Positions 42,190 through 50,525 of a stretch of DNA of 64,000 nt are shown here, in pieces (the first letter of the stretch is position 1; the number at the start of each line of letters is the position of its first letter). Source of the stretch: Lewinella sp. IMCC34183 (lineage in GTDB: Bacteria; Bacteroidota; Bacteroidia; Chitinophagales; Saprospiraceae); NCBI RefSeq assembly GCF_003390915.1, contig NZ_QMEM01000007.1, positions 186,001-250,000 on the forward strand. Direction: 5' to 3'. The translations under genes and the position numbers were made by a program. The notes under the pieces are model-generated. The model searched no databases, was not told the origin of the DNA, and saw nothing but the letters and a program-made list of their open reading frames with translations.

Positions 42190-42759
42190 ATGAACGACAC
42201 AGAGCTGGTTTTCACTGAATTCGACGCGTCGCGGATGGTACACTTCGCGCCGGTCCGCAACCCCCTGCTCGAGGTACGGTTGTTCGGTTTCCTGCGCGGC
42301 GATGCCTACGTCAACCCCTTTCACGACCTGCTTTACGCCCTGTCCCGCTCCTCGCGGCCGGAAAAGACCGCCGAGCAGGAACCTGGACTCCGGCGGGTGC
42401 AATTCGCCGATACCGGACTGTCGGTAAGCTTCCCCAACGCAACGGAGCGAACCTACCCGTACGCGTCGCTGCAGACCCTGATCCTCAGCTACGCGCCCAC
42501 CTTCACCGGTGAGCCCGCCCAATTTGGTTTCCAGTACGGAACCTACCTCATGCAGCTGACCTTCACCGCCGGCGACGAATCATTCGGGCTTCCACTCAAG
42601 ACAAGCCGCGTGCGCTTCGTGGAATTGCTCGATTTTCTTTACGCACGCCGCGTGAAGTTTCGGGAATTCACCCATGACATGCGCTCCTTCCGGATGGACG
42701 TCAACCTTTCCTACCGCCAGGTACAGGAGTTCAAGGCGAAGTACGACGTAGAATGGTAG
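42190..42759 (+). CDS. Unrecognised protein, first of a tandem paralogue pair
   Basis: Soluble protein of 189 residues without signal peptide. It shares two strongly conserved blocks with the next gene: NPLLEVRLFGFLRGDAYVNP and FHDLLYALSRSS near residues 24-55, and VELLDFLYARRVKFREFTHD plus YRQVQEFKAKYDVEW at the C-terminus. The middle (beta-strand-rich LMQLTFTAGDESFGLPLKTS) is divergent. I do not recognise the family and see no catalytic triad or DNA-binding motif. Charged C-terminal helices flank a beta core, which might be a PH-like or ligand-binding fold (guess). It follows trkH by 115 bp. Confidence 0.75.
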   Translation: MNDTELVFTEFDASRMVHFAPVRNPLLEVRLFGFLRGDAYVNPFHDLLYALSRSSRPEKTAEQEPGLRRVQFADTGLSVSFPNATERTYPYASLQTLILSYAPTFTGEPAQFGFQYGTYLMQLTFTAGDESFGLPLKTSRVRFVELLDFLYARRVKFREFTHDMRSFRMDVNLSYRQVQEFKAKYDVEW

Positions 42760-42816
42760 TGATCGGACGCCTGGAAAACAGGGCGGCACCGCACGGCGAA
42801 AGCAGTATTTTCGGGT

Positions 42817-43395
42817 ATGGCAAGACCTGCGGCGACCGTGCATACTTTCAGGCTGATCGATCGGTCGTGCATCCGGTACGACCTGCCTGAGCGTTCCCCC
42901 CTCTTGGAGGTCCGCCTGCTGGGCTTCCTGCGGGGCGACGCCTACGTCAATCCGCTGCACGATCTGCTGTACGCCCTGTCGCGCACCTCACTTCCCCACG
43001 TGCCCGGATACCGCGGGGGCCGTATCGGTACCGTAACCTTCGATGCCCGGGGTATCACTGTTCAGGAGGGCAAGGAGCCGGCTCCGCTTTTCGCCTACGA
43101 CACCCTGGTCCAGCTGCACCTCGACTACCAGACGCTCCCCGGCCCCGGGTCCCCGTATGCCCGCAACCGCGTCAACCCCTACTACCTCCACCTGTACCTC
43201 TCCGAACCGGAGCGGGTGCTGGAATTTGACGTGGCCGCCTCCCGGAAAAGTGTCACCCGACTACTGCAATTTCTGTACGACCACCGGGTGCGCTTCCGGG
43301 AATTTCGTGACGGGCTGCGGTCGTACCTGCTCGAAACCGACATCCGCTACCAGCAGGTACAGGAGCTCAAGGCCCGCTACGGCCTGGACTGGTAA
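42817..43395 (+). CDS. Unrecognised protein, second of a tandem paralogue pair
   Basis: Soluble protein of 192 residues, paralogous to the gene 57 bp upstream. The shared N-terminal block reads SPLLEVRLLGFLRGDAYVNP and LHDLLYALSRTS. The C-terminal block reads LQFLYDHRVRFREFRDG and YQQVQELKARYGLDW. The central region is replaced by a different beta-rich sequence (NPYYLHLYLSEPERVLEFDV). Conservation at both ends with a variable centre suggests a common fold and diverged specificity after duplication. Function unknown. Confidence 0.75.
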   Translation: MARPAATVHTFRLIDRSCIRYDLPERSPLLEVRLLGFLRGDAYVNPLHDLLYALSRTSLPHVPGYRGGRIGTVTFDARGITVQEGKEPAPLFAYDTLVQLHLDYQTLPGPGSPYARNRVNPYYLHLYLSEPERVLEFDVAASRKSVTRLLQFLYDHRVRFREFRDGLRSYLLETDIRYQQVQELKARYGLDW

Positions 43396-43401
43396 CGGGG
43401 C

Positions 43402-43845
43402 TCAGTTGCTCACCAGCCAGGCCCGGCGCAGCATGCGGCAGGAGCGCTCGCTGACCGCATCGTCAACCGCCAGCTGCATCCGGTCGATGGCCGTGGTCAT
43501 GGCGGCGTTGAGCAGCATGGTATCACCGCAGGCACACTGCCACTCCCGGTCGCTGCGGGCGGAGTAGTACGCCAGGGAGAAGCCGGTGGCGGTATCGCGG
43601 TCGCAGTGGGCGGCGGCCCGGGCCAGGGCGCGCAGGTCGAAGGTGCGCGGCGGGTAGTCGAGGTGGTGGAGAGGAAACTGCCGGTGGCGCAGGGAGCCGC
43701 TGCCGTCGCCGTGGATGCTGAGCCGCCAGCCGTCGTTGCCCCGCAGCTCGGCGGCATCCAGGGGGTACGGGTAGGGCTGTACGGCGGGGGGTCCGCACGC
43801 GGCGAAGAGCAGGAACAGGCCGTAGAGCGCGCGGACGTAGGGCAT
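43402..43845 (-). CDS. Small hypothetical lipoprotein
   Basis: Protein of 147 residues starting at 43845 with a lipoprotein signal (MPYVRALYGLFLLFAAC), lipobox Cys at 17. The mature domain contains LHHLDYPPRTFDLRALARAA and a Cys-rich stretch (DREWQCACGDTMLLNA) with a further Cys near the end. No family is recognised. It is likely tethered to the periplasmic side of a membrane. It lies between the paralogue pair and the M16 peptidase gene, divergent from the latter with 38 bp between starts. Confidence 0.7.
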   Translation of the reverse strand: MPYVRALYGLFLLFAACGPPAVQPYPYPLDAAELRGNDGWRLSIHGDGSGSLRHRQFPLHHLDYPPRTFDLRALARAAAHCDRDTATGFSLAYYSARSDREWQCACGDTMLLNAAMTTAIDRMQLAVDDAVSERSCRMLRRAWLVSN

Positions 43846-43883
43846 GGCAACTATCCTGATGCGGCGCGGTTTCTTTTTGGCGT

Positions 43884-45134
43884 ATGATCGACTTTGAAAG
43901 TTACACCCTCGGCAACGGCCTCACCGTCCTGCTGCACCACGACCCCCAGCGTACGGTAGCCACCGTTAACGTCCTCTACAAGGTCGGCAGCCGCAACGAT
44001 CCGCCCCACCGTACCGGCTTCGCTCACCTCTTCGAGCACCTCATGTTTGCCGGCTCCGAGAACGTACCCAACTTCGACGACGCCCTCCAGCTGGCCGGCG
44101 GGGAGAACAACGCCGTCACCAGCAGCGACTACACCCTCTACTACGATACCCTGCCCGCGGAGAACCTCGAGACCGCCCTCTGGCTGGAAAGCGACCGCAT
44201 GCGCAAGCTGCGCTTCAGCGAGCGCAGCCTGGCGAACGAGAAGCGGGTCGTGATCGAGGAGTTCCGCGAGACCTGCCTGGAGCAACCCTACGGCGACCTC
44301 TACCACCACCTCAACGGCCTCATCTACCGCGAGCACCCCTACCGCTGGCCGGTGATCGGACAGGACATCAGCCACATCCGCGGCGCCAAGCTGGACGAGG
44401 TGAAGGACTTCTACTATCGCTACTACCGTCCCGACAATGCGATCCTCTGTATCGCCGGCCGCTTCGACCCGGCGACCATCCGCGACAGTATCGCGCACTG
44501 GTTCGGCAGCATCCCTCCTTCGGATACTACCCTCCCACGGCCGGCCATCGCGCCCGAGCCGCCGCAGGAGGCCGCCCGCCACCTCCGCGTGACCGGCGAG
44601 GTGCCCAGTCCGGTGATCTACCTCCATTACCGCACCGTGGACCGGCTGCACCCGGATTTTCCGGCTACCGACATTCTGAGCTTTCTGCTCGGGGGCGGCC
44701 GTTCTTCCCTGCTGTACCGTCGGCTGGTGCGCGACACCGAGCTCTTTGCCGAGGTCGGCGCCGGCATCAACGACAACCTGGAGGCCGGCGGGATTCTCGT
44801 CGAGGCCCGGCCGAGCGAAGACGTAGACTACGCCACCGCACGCAGTGCCCTCCACGCCGCCATCGCGGAGATGGTGGAGCGGGGCATCTCCCAGGAGGAG
44901 CTGGATAAGGTGGTCAACCGCCTGGAACAACGCAACCACTACCGCGAGGCCAACATCGGCAGCCGCGCCAACGAGCTGGTCCTCTTTGCCCTGCTCGGTC
45001 AGCCCGACCTGATCAATACGGAACTGGAGCGCTACCTCAGCCTGACGGTGGAGGATCTCAACCGGGTGGCACGCCGCTACCTGCGGCCCGCCCTCAGCGT
45101 AGAACTGGAATACCTCAGCGACGCAGCAGAATAG
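43884..45134 (+). CDS. M16 family (insulinase-like) zinc peptidase
   Basis: Zinc metallopeptidase of 416 residues. The inverted zinc motif HxxEH is present as GFAHLFEHLMFAGSENVPNF (His48, Glu51, His52), and the third ligand lies in LANEKRVVIEEFRETCLEQP near residue 124. The N-terminal half is the catalytic M16 domain and the C-terminal half the partner domain (M16_C, YLHYRTVDRLHPDFPATDIL). No signal peptide is seen. This is a single-unit, PqqL/processing-peptidase-like form; inactive second subunits are often encoded next door, but none is here. Its tail overlaps the next convergent gene by 20 nt. Confidence 0.92.
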   Translation: MIDFESYTLGNGLTVLLHHDPQRTVATVNVLYKVGSRNDPPHRTGFAHLFEHLMFAGSENVPNFDDALQLAGGENNAVTSSDYTLYYDTLPAENLETALWLESDRMRKLRFSERSLANEKRVVIEEFRETCLEQPYGDLYHHLNGLIYREHPYRWPVIGQDISHIRGAKLDEVKDFYYRYYRPDNAILCIAGRFDPATIRDSIAHWFGSIPPSDTTLPRPAIAPEPPQEAARHLRVTGEVPSPVIYLHYRTVDRLHPDFPATDILSFLLGGGRSSLLYRRLVRDTELFAEVGAGINDNLEAGGILVEARPSEDVDYATARSALHAAIAEMVERGISQEELDKVVNRLEQRNHYREANIGSRANELVLFALLGQPDLINTELERYLSLTVEDLNRVARRYLRPALSVELEYLSDAAE

Positions 45135-47781
45135 TCGTGCCGGTCTCCTGGACCGTTTCGCCGTCGTACAATCGGTACGTGACCGCCCACAGGTACGCGC
45201 CGCTGTTGGCGATTCGCCCCTGCTTGTACCCGTCCCAGCCGCGCCGTGCACTGTTGGGTGGAAAGTCATTCTCCGAATACACCAACTCGCCCCAGCGCGT
45301 AAAAATTTGGAAGGTCACGATCTCGGATACCAGGTCAGGGTTGGCGTAGATCGACATGTTGTCGTTGGCCCCGTCGCCGTCGGGGCTGAAGGCATTGGGT
45401 ACGAAGAGGGGGGAACTGCCGTCTACGGCGATCATGGTACCGACGCTGTCCACACACCCGAAAATATCCCGGATCTCGAGCGTCAGGTTCTCGGTGTAGG
45501 GGGCCGTGACCGTAGGGTCGGGGCAGGTGGCGCAGTCGAACAATTCCTCGGGCGACCAGCGGTAACTGGCGATCTGCTGGGGCGGCAGGAAGTAGAGCGG
45601 GGATACCTTTACGCTGCCGCCCACTTTCTGGTTGTAGAAATTGTTAAGGCGCACCCACTGCCGGTTGGCGGCGGGGAAGTAAAACTGGGGCTGCTGCTGT
45701 TCACAGCCCGCGGCGTCGCGGGTGGTGAGCGAGTAGGTATCGCCGTCGCGGAGCGTCGACCAGATATCCTCCAGGAAGTTCTCCCCGTCCACGCTGTAGG
45801 TATACGGGGCCTGTCCGCCGGCCGCGGTGAGGCGCAGCGGCTGCTGCCGCAGGTCTTTACAGGAATAGGTGACGGGGCGCAGCGCCGGGGGATCGAACAG
45901 CTCCATCCGCGTGGAGTCCTGACAGCCGATGGCATCCGTCACCGTGATCAAGTAGGATCCGGCGGGCAGGTCGTCGGTTCCCGGCCCGTCGAGTAACCGG
46001 TCGTCGATCTGGTATTGGTAGGGCCCCCGCGTCGGCAGGTGGTCGATCGAGAGGCTCCCGTCGGAAAAGCCGTTACAGCCGGGGTCGGTAAAATCCACGG
46101 TCACCGCCGGCTTGTAGAGGTTCAGCTCGGTCAGTTGATTGACCTCGGAGGCACAGGCCCGGTCGCGCACGTTGATCACCTGGTAGGTGCCGCTACGGGA
46201 GTCGCTCCACGTGGCTGAGCTATCGCTGAGCTCCACGACTTCCCGGGGTCCGCCGTTGACCCGGTAGGTGAGGGTGAACGGCCCGACGCCGGTAAGCTCG
46301 GTCGGGATGGCCAGGGTCTCGCCCCAGCAGGCGACCAGGTCCGCCGCGGGGAGCCGGAGGGTGGGCGGGGCGCTGGCCTGGGTGGCGGCCGTACGCGCCA
46401 GCGTGGCACCGCAGGCATCGGTAACCTGCAGGCCGATCGTGTCCGGCAAGGCTCCCCGAAACTCCGGCCGCGCCTCCGTGCTGCCAAAACTCCAGCGGTA
46501 ACTGTAGGGCGGTACGCCACCGGTGACGTCGGCCGTGAGTACCGTGCCCTCGGCGGGGCAGTACAGGAAGGGATCGCCGAGGCCGAGCGAGAGGGTATCG
46601 ACCTCCCGGATGATGACTTCCACGCTATCGGTGAAGCAGGCACAGGGTACGTCCAGCAGGATCCAGGCGCGCTCGTCGCCCTCGCTGAGGGTATCCACGA
46701 AAGCGCGGATCGGCACTTCCGCGAAGGCGGCGCCGGCGGGAATGGTTACCGATCCCGTCCCGGCCGAGAAGTCGAGGCTGTCGGAAGCCTCCGAGTCGGC
46801 CGCTACGCGGTAGGTGATCACCTGATCGCGCTCCGGGTCGCTGTCAGGGCCGCGGACGACCCGCATCACGGCGGGGGAGCAGCCTTCGTAGGCAATGATG
46901 GGCGCATCGCCGCCCTCCTCGCTTTCTAGGCTGACGCTTGATCCCAGGTCAAAGCTGCCGGCCTCCAGGAATACCGCGGAATCCAGGTCGGAATCTTTTA
47001 CATCGGCCACCAGCAGGCGGATGTGATAGGTCGCGCAGGGTTCTACCTGGAGGGTAGCGGTAAGGATGACGGTCTGCCCGTCGTATTCGATACTCTCGAA
47101 GCGCGGGCCTTCCTCGGTGCCGCCCCCGCAGTTGGCTTCCTGCCGGGTCTGGGGCGATTCGTTGTCGAGGTAGAATTCGCGGTTGCGGCGGTAATTGACG
47201 TCGTTGATCGTCACGGGCTTGCCGGTACCGGGTACCAGGGCCACGTTGACCGCGCCGTTGCTGTAGGGGCCGTTGAAGCCCGGTCCGCTGATGAAGAAAC
47301 CGAAGATGTCGTTAAAGGCGGCCCCCACGAATTCGCAGTACTCCTCGGAGGCGAACACGTAGCGGAAGGTGATCTGTGATTCCAGCGGGACGAAGTCAAA
47401 CTCGATACCACTGCGGTCGAAAATACGGCCGCCCACCACAAGATCGAGGTCGGGGTCGGGCGTAGGGCCCGAAAGCTTGGACCCGGTGTTCGTGGCCCGG
47501 TTCGGGCCGGAGGCGTCCTTCACCTTTCCGGTAGACAGCAGGATCCCCCGCTGAAAACCCACGGCCTCCTCCGCTCCGCTGAAGTACCCGATGCCGTCGG
47601 GGTTGTCACCGATCTGCCGCACGTTGAAGATCGTCTCGCAACGGTCGTTGGCAAAGACCTCCCGCACCAGCCGTTCGGCCGAGTAGTCGGGGTCTACCTC
47701 GATAGGGGACACGGGGGCCTGGGCGCGCACGCCTGCCAAAGCTCCAGCTACCAACAGTAAAAGCAAAATTCTAAGCACCAT
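45115..47781 (-). CDS. Choice-of-anchor L domain, T9SS type B secreted protein
   Basis: Exported protein of 888 residues with signal peptide MVLRILLLLLVAGALAGVRA. Residues about 25-270 form the choice-of-anchor L domain (VREVFANDRCETIFNVRQIG, GIEFDFVPLESQITFRYVFA, SEEYCEFVGAAFNDIFGFFI). Next come a Calx-beta-like segment (RVAADSEASDSLDFSAGTGS, VTIPAGAAFAEV), SprB-like and Ig-like repeats (VTDAIGCQDSTRMELFDPPA), and a gliding-motility-type C-terminal domain (FVPNAFSPDGDGANDNMSIY, RWGELVYSENDFPPN, GWDGYKQGRIANSGAYLW). Surface display by T9SS is expected. Adhesion or substrate binding is plausible but unproven. Confidence 0.88.
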   Translation of the reverse strand: MVLRILLLLLVAGALAGVRAQAPVSPIEVDPDYSAERLVREVFANDRCETIFNVRQIGDNPDGIGYFSGAEEAVGFQRGILLSTGKVKDASGPNRATNTGSKLSGPTPDPDLDLVVGGRIFDRSGIEFDFVPLESQITFRYVFASEEYCEFVGAAFNDIFGFFISGPGFNGPYSNGAVNVALVPGTGKPVTINDVNYRRNREFYLDNESPQTRQEANCGGGTEEGPRFESIEYDGQTVILTATLQVEPCATYHIRLLVADVKDSDLDSAVFLEAGSFDLGSSVSLESEEGGDAPIIAYEGCSPAVMRVVRGPDSDPERDQVITYRVAADSEASDSLDFSAGTGSVTIPAGAAFAEVPIRAFVDTLSEGDERAWILLDVPCACFTDSVEVIIREVDTLSLGLGDPFLYCPAEGTVLTADVTGGVPPYSYRWSFGSTEARPEFRGALPDTIGLQVTDACGATLARTAATQASAPPTLRLPAADLVACWGETLAIPTELTGVGPFTLTYRVNGGPREVVELSDSSATWSDSRSGTYQVINVRDRACASEVNQLTELNLYKPAVTVDFTDPGCNGFSDGSLSIDHLPTRGPYQYQIDDRLLDGPGTDDLPAGSYLITVTDAIGCQDSTRMELFDPPALRPVTYSCKDLRQQPLRLTAAGGQAPYTYSVDGENFLEDIWSTLRDGDTYSLTTRDAAGCEQQQPQFYFPAANRQWVRLNNFYNQKVGGSVKVSPLYFLPPQQIASYRWSPEELFDCATCPDPTVTAPYTENLTLEIRDIFGCVDSVGTMIAVDGSSPLFVPNAFSPDGDGANDNMSIYANPDLVSEIVTFQIFTRWGELVYSENDFPPNSARRGWDGYKQGRIANSGAYLWAVTYRLYDGETVQETGTTILLRR

Positions 47782-48001
47782 TTGGTTAGGGTCAAGTCGG
47801 TCAACCTAGTCAATGGGCTTCAGGCGTATCGGGTATGTAAGTCCGTAAGGCACGGGCGAAGTTCGCCCCGCAAAGATTTATATTTGTCCGGTGGCCGGCC
47901 CCGGGAAGGAAACTTTTTCTACCCCCCCCGTATTGTCCGTTAGTAACCGCGGATGCGCCCGGCGTCGGTCCGCCATCCGCTACCCCCGCCCCGCCCCGGC
48001 T

Positions 48002-48307
48002 ATGTTCGTACTGCTCGTCACCATCGTCATCGTTCTCTTTCTCGCGATGCTGTTCGTCAACCTGTACTTCCGGGCTAAGGTACTGCGGGCCTACCGCGAC
48101 CTGGTACGTACCGACGTTGATTTTTCCGCCGCCCAGATCCTCAGCGAACGGCGCATGGAGGAAGAAGTCGTTTCCGCCTATCCCCTGCACGCCGCCGCCA
48201 TCCGGGCCTTCGGCAATAACCTGCGGCGCAGCATCCGGATGGCTACCGTGCTCCTGGTACTGATCACGCTGTTCGGGGGAATTTTGATGTGGTACCGGAA
48301 CGGGTGA
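48002..48307 (+). CDS. Small membrane protein with two helices
   Basis: Protein of 101 residues from the ATG at 48002, with membrane helices at each end (LLVTIVIVLFLAMLFVNLYF and RMATVLLVLITLFGGILMWY) and a cytoplasmic helical segment between (VLRAYRDLVRTDVDFSAAQI, LSERRMEEEVVSAYPLHAAA). No family is recognised. A TATATTTG -7-like element occurs 115 nt upstream at 47879. It is followed by an inverted-repeat block that separates it from the response-regulator operon. Confidence 0.65.
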   Translation: MFVLLVTIVIVLFLAMLFVNLYFRAKVLRAYRDLVRTDVDFSAAQILSERRMEEEVVSAYPLHAAAIRAFGNNLRRSIRMATVLLVLITLFGGILMWYRNG

Positions 48308-48323
48308 TGAACTTGCGTAATTG

Positions 48324-48467
48324 TTTTTTTACCACAGATCGCCTGCGGCGTCACGGATCGCTGCGCGGGTTCACAGATTAGCACGGATTCACTGCGTTAC
48401 TGATCCCCGGTTTCCGCAGCCCAGCTGCAAAATCCGTGACCAAAATCCGTGAATCCGTGGTGAAAAA
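48324..48467. repeat. Inverted-repeat block, related to the dispersed repeat family (copy 5)
   Basis: The left arm (TTTTTTTACCACAGAT, from 48324) is nearly complementary to the right arm (ATCCGTGGTGAAAAA, ending 48467), so the whole block could fold as one long hairpin. The left side contains ATCGCCTGCGGCGTCACGG and ATCGCTGCGC, the same words as the repeats at 20.1-21.05 kb. CACGGATT/AATCCGTG words recur on both sides. It lies exactly between two convergent genes and may help end transcription. Confidence 0.6.
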
Positions 48468-48473
48468 CCCCAC

Positions 48474-49181
48474 CTACTCCCCCACCGTAAGCGTGAAGCC
48501 CACCCCGTGAATGTTCTCGATCCTGATCCGGGGGTCCTGCCGCAGGTACTTGCGCAGGCGGCTGACGAACACGTCCAAGCTACGGCCCAGAAAGTAGTCG
48601 TTCTCCCCCCAGATCTGCTCCAGGATGTCGCCCCGTTCGAGCACCTTTTCGCGGTTGCGGCTGAGGAGCTGCAACAGTTCGGCCTCCCGGCGCGTCAGGC
48701 GGCGGCTCTCCCCGCTCTCCAGGTGGGTGAGCTGGAGTTGGGCGGCCTCGAAGCGGTAGCCCGCCAGCCGGTCCGGGTCGAAGGAGGGACCGGCGGGCCG
48801 GATGCGGTTGCGGCGCAGGAACACCTCGATCTTCAGGATCAGCTCCTCGATGCTGAAGGGCTTGGTGATATAGTCGTCGCCCCCCAGCCGCAGGCCCTGC
48901 AGGCGGTCCTCCTTGAGGCTCTTGGCGGTGAGGAAGAGGATGGGCACATCGCGGTTGACCTCCCGGATGCGCCGGGCCAGGGTGAAGCCGTCGACGCCGG
49001 GTAGCATCACGTCCAGCAGACACAGGTCGTAGTTCAGCTCCCCCCGCTCCACGCACTCGGCGGCCCGCTGTCCGCTGCTCAGGTGGTCGACCCGGTACCC
49101 GTGTTGCTCGAGATTGTCCCGGGTGACGAAGCCCAGGCTTTCGTCGTCTTCCACGTAAAGGAGGCTAGCCTTGCTGATCAT
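48474..49181 (-). CDS. OmpR/PhoB-family response regulator
   Basis: DNA-binding two-component regulator of 235 residues. The receiver has the acidic pair in LLYVEDDESLG, the phosphoacceptor Asp57 in DLCLLDVMLPGVDGF, Thr in PILFLTAKSLKEDRL and Lys in DDYITKPFSIEEL. The C-terminal winged helix is typical (RRLTRREAELLQLLSRNREK, LGRSLDVFVSRLRKYLRQDP, IENIHGVGFTLTVGE). It overlaps the kinase gene by 4 nt (ATGA), so the two are translationally coupled. The target genes are not visible. Confidence 0.96.
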   Translation of the reverse strand: MISKASLLYVEDDESLGFVTRDNLEQHGYRVDHLSSGQRAAECVERGELNYDLCLLDVMLPGVDGFTLARRIREVNRDVPILFLTAKSLKEDRLQGLRLGGDDYITKPFSIEELILKIEVFLRRNRIRPAGPSFDPDRLAGYRFEAAQLQLTHLESGESRRLTRREAELLQLLSRNREKVLERGDILEQIWGENDYFLGRSLDVFVSRLRKYLRQDPRIRIENIHGVGFTLTVGE

Positions 49182-50479
49182 ACCGGGGCGGTTACGGGTG
49201 AGGGGTGCAGCGGCAGGCGCAGGTGCAGGGTCGTACCCCGGCCGGGGCGGCTCTCTACCCGCAGGTCCCAGCTGTGGGCGCGGCAGATCTGGTGCACGTA
49301 GTACAGCCCCAGCCCGAAGCCCTTGACGTCGTGCACGTCGCCCGTAGGCACCCGGTAGAACTTCTCGAACAGGCGGGCCTGGTGCTCCGGCGCGATGCCG
49401 GGCCCATCGTCGCTGACGGCCAGGTGGAGGGTCTCCCGCGCCACGCGCCCGATGACCGCGATGCGGGGGGCGGGGCCGCCGTACTTGATGGCGTTGTCGA
49501 GCAGGTTGTAGAGAATGTTGGTCAGGTGCAGAGGATCGGCAAAGAGGGGCAGGGGCCGTCCCGGAAGTTGCCAGGTCAGGTGACCGTTTTGCTCCTCGGT
49601 ACGGGCGCGGATACTGCTGAGCAGCGGGGGCAGCAGCTCCTGAAGGTCGGTTCGCTCCCGTTGGATGCGGAAGTCGCCCTGCTCTATACTGGCGATCTGC
49701 AGGACTTTCTCCACCTGCCCGTTCAGGCGCTCGTACTGCTCGTGGATCAGGCGGGCGTAGCGCGACAGGCGGGCGTCGCCGGCGACGCGGGAGTCCCGGG
49801 CGAATACGTTGGCCGCGATGCGGATGGTCGACAGCGGCGTCTTGAACTCGTGCGTCATGTTGTCGATGAACTCCTTCTGCATCGTGGCCAGCCGCCGCTG
49901 CCGCAGGATAACGACGAGGGAGTAAGCGAAGAAGGCAACCGTGAGCAGCAGGATGACCGTCAGGAATACCACCAGCTGCATTTTCTGCCAGATGTATCCG
50001 ATGCGGGTGGGGAACTTGACGCCGAAGTAGTACAGCAGGTTCTCGTCGGGGGGCAGGTAGCTGCCGGCGGCCGGCCCGTCGTTGGCCAGCTGCTCGGTGT
50101 CGGCATGACAGTAACCCCCGTAGGCCATCTCGTTGGTTGAGCAGTCGAAAATGGCGTACTCGAAGTCGATGTTGAGGCGCAGCCGCTGCAGTTCCTGCTG
50201 CATGAGGTATTCCAGGCGCTGGGCGTCGATCTCGCTCTCGGTGTTGACGATGAAGTAGTTGCTGCTGCGCTGCCGCACGATATCGCGCTTCGGCAGGTCG
50301 GCCTTGTTCTCGGCGGCCAGCTGCCGCGCCACGCCGTAGAGGGCCAGCTGGGCCTTCTGGCTGAACTCGGTGTCGTTGAGATTCCAGGTAGTGGCCACCC
50401 AGTAGCTCTGCATGCCGACGATGCCAAGGATGGCCACGGTGCCGAGAAAAATGACCCTCCTTATGCTCTGTTCGTGCAT
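49178..50479 (-). CDS. Sensor histidine kinase
   Basis: Membrane kinase of 433 residues. It has a first membrane helix (VIFLGTVAILGIVGMQSYWV), a periplasmic region of about 130 residues, and a second helix (LVVFLTVILLLTVAFFAYSL). The HisKA H-box is FIDNMTHEFKTPLSTIRIAA with the His near residue 208. The ATPase domain shows ILYNLLDNAIKYGG (N box), LAVSDDGPGIAPEHQ (G1) and GFGLGLYYVHQICRAH (G2). The ATG at 50479 is preferred over a TTG five codons upstream. It partners the response regulator downstream. The stimulus is unknown. Confidence 0.95.
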   Translation of the reverse strand: MHEQSIRRVIFLGTVAILGIVGMQSYWVATTWNLNDTEFSQKAQLALYGVARQLAAENKADLPKRDIVRQRSSNYFIVNTESEIDAQRLEYLMQQELQRLRLNIDFEYAIFDCSTNEMAYGGYCHADTEQLANDGPAAGSYLPPDENLLYYFGVKFPTRIGYIWQKMQLVVFLTVILLLTVAFFAYSLVVILRQRRLATMQKEFIDNMTHEFKTPLSTIRIAANVFARDSRVAGDARLSRYARLIHEQYERLNGQVEKVLQIASIEQGDFRIQRERTDLQELLPPLLSSIRARTEEQNGHLTWQLPGRPLPLFADPLHLTNILYNLLDNAIKYGGPAPRIAVIGRVARETLHLAVSDDGPGIAPEHQARLFEKFYRVPTGDVHDVKGFGLGLYYVHQICRAHSWDLRVESRPGRGTTLHLRLPLHPSPVTAPV

Positions 50480-50525
50480 ATGTTCTGGTAACAACGCCGG
50501 GAGCCGGTCGGTCGTACGTGGCGCC

